Under the pieces are notes generated by a model. That model had not been told where the DNA came from, did not search any database, and worked only from the letters and a program-made list of their open reading frames with translations. A stretch of 46,797 nucleotides of DNA, from assembly GCA_009844885.1 (NCBI GenBank), contig VYAQ01000184.1, positions 1 through 46,797 of the forward strand. Reading direction: 5' to 3'. Every line of letters begins with the position of its first letter. Positions within the stretch are counted from its first letter, which is position 1. Source of the stretch: Gemmatimonadota bacterium (lineage in GTDB: Bacteria > Gemmatimonadota > Gemmatimonadetes > Longimicrobiales > Gaopeijiaceae). Shown here in pieces: positions 46,376 to 46,797 of the stretch. The position numbers and the translations under genes were made by a program.

Positions 46376-46797
46376 ACCGGACCTCCTCGGTCGGCATGGT
46401 TGGGGATGTCGGCGTGGTTGCGGATATCGGCCAGGTGGGGCGTGTCCCGGACGACGCGTACCTCCACGCAGCACGTGGGTGGCTTCCGGCCGGCCTCGGG
46501 AGCCGTGGCGTACGGCTCCGCGACGCCCGGAATCCACCGCACGGTGCCGGCTGCATCCGCCACGACCGGGACTCCGTCGCGACGGTCGGCGGGGATACGC
46601 GCTTCCAGGAGGACCTTCTTCACCTTCTTGATTCCGTATGACATTCTCATGCGGTCTCCCGGCGCCCAGGGACGCAGGGAGAGAGGGAAGCTAACGCTCC
46701 CCGGCGCGAAGTGCGCCACGTGGGGATAACCGAGGCGCGGAGCCGGGCTCCACGCAGCCTCGACCAGCCAGCCGTTTCGCGCGTACCAGCCCTGTCC
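46372..46797 (-). CDS. tilS: tRNA(Ile)-lysidine synthase C-terminal region (5' part beyond right edge)
   Basis: Frame open to the window edge; SLRPWAPGDRMRMSYGIKKVKKVLLEARIPADRRDGVPVVADAAGTVRWIPGV is TilS C-domain-like, adjacent to hpt-ftsH. Confidence 0.82.
   Translation of the reverse strand, partial: GQGWYARNGWLVEAAWSPAPRLGYPHVAHFAPGSVSFPLSLRPWAPGDRMRMSYGIKKVKKVLLEARIPADRRDGVPVVADAAGTVRWIPGVAEPYATAPEAGRKPPTCCVEVRVVRDTPHLADIRNHADIPNHADRGGPV

Noticed and set aside
46380-46440. Imperfect 15-bp repeat near the tilS 3' end (ADIRNHADIPNHAD)
   Set aside because: Only about two degenerate units within coding sequence; likely ordinary tail variation.
1-46797. CRISPR arrays, tRNA/rRNA genes, IS elements or phage modules
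   Set aside because: Read for these on both strands; no spaced direct repeats, cloverleaf-like segments, transposase or phage structural motifs were recognised. A tRNAscan/ISfinder run would be needed for certainty.

Overview
This is a GC-rich bacterial window of about 46.8 kb. Gene content (FtsH/Hpt/TilS, type-2-like IleRS, ExbB/ExbD/TonB, many DUF1592/DUF1552/ankyrin proteins) suggests a Gemmatimonadota-like or related genome; that placement is inference only. I saw no tRNA, rRNA, CRISPR array, IS element or prophage. The left ~34 kb is accessory. It holds a serine hydrolase, a cytosolic ankyrin protein, gamma-glutamyltransferase, a BrnT/BrnA toxin-antitoxin pair, and three iterations of a DUF1592 (two CxxCH motifs) - DUF1552 (Tat signal, HXXSHH motif) - exported ankyrin cassette. 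Two of these iterations sit in tandem in one six-gene array. The third is interleaved with FmdB-type zinc ribbon, NHL-propeller and EF-hand genes. Other accessory genes are an N2227/carnosine-N-methyltransferase-like fusion protein, an Abhydrolase_10-like protein, DUF3500, 6-bladed-propeller lipoproteins and M28/PDZ and MA-type peptidases. The right ~13 kb is housekeeping: rluD-family, ileS, PNP, two tonB paralogs flanking yggS, exbD x2, exbB, cdaA, ftsH, hpt and the tilS 3' end. The observations I rate highest are: (i) the repeated DUF1592-DUF1552-ankyrin unit as a candidate undescribed envelope system; (ii) an 18-bp dyad, GTATC-N8-GATAC, shared upstream of the two DUF1592-led operons; (iii) conserved C-terminal NNHxCVSC tails on two ankyrin proteins; (iv) two near-identical 40-41 nt hairpins, each ending exactly 22 nt past a tonB stop codon. 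Most long '+' ORFs in the supplied track are antisense shadows of real '-' genes and were rejected.
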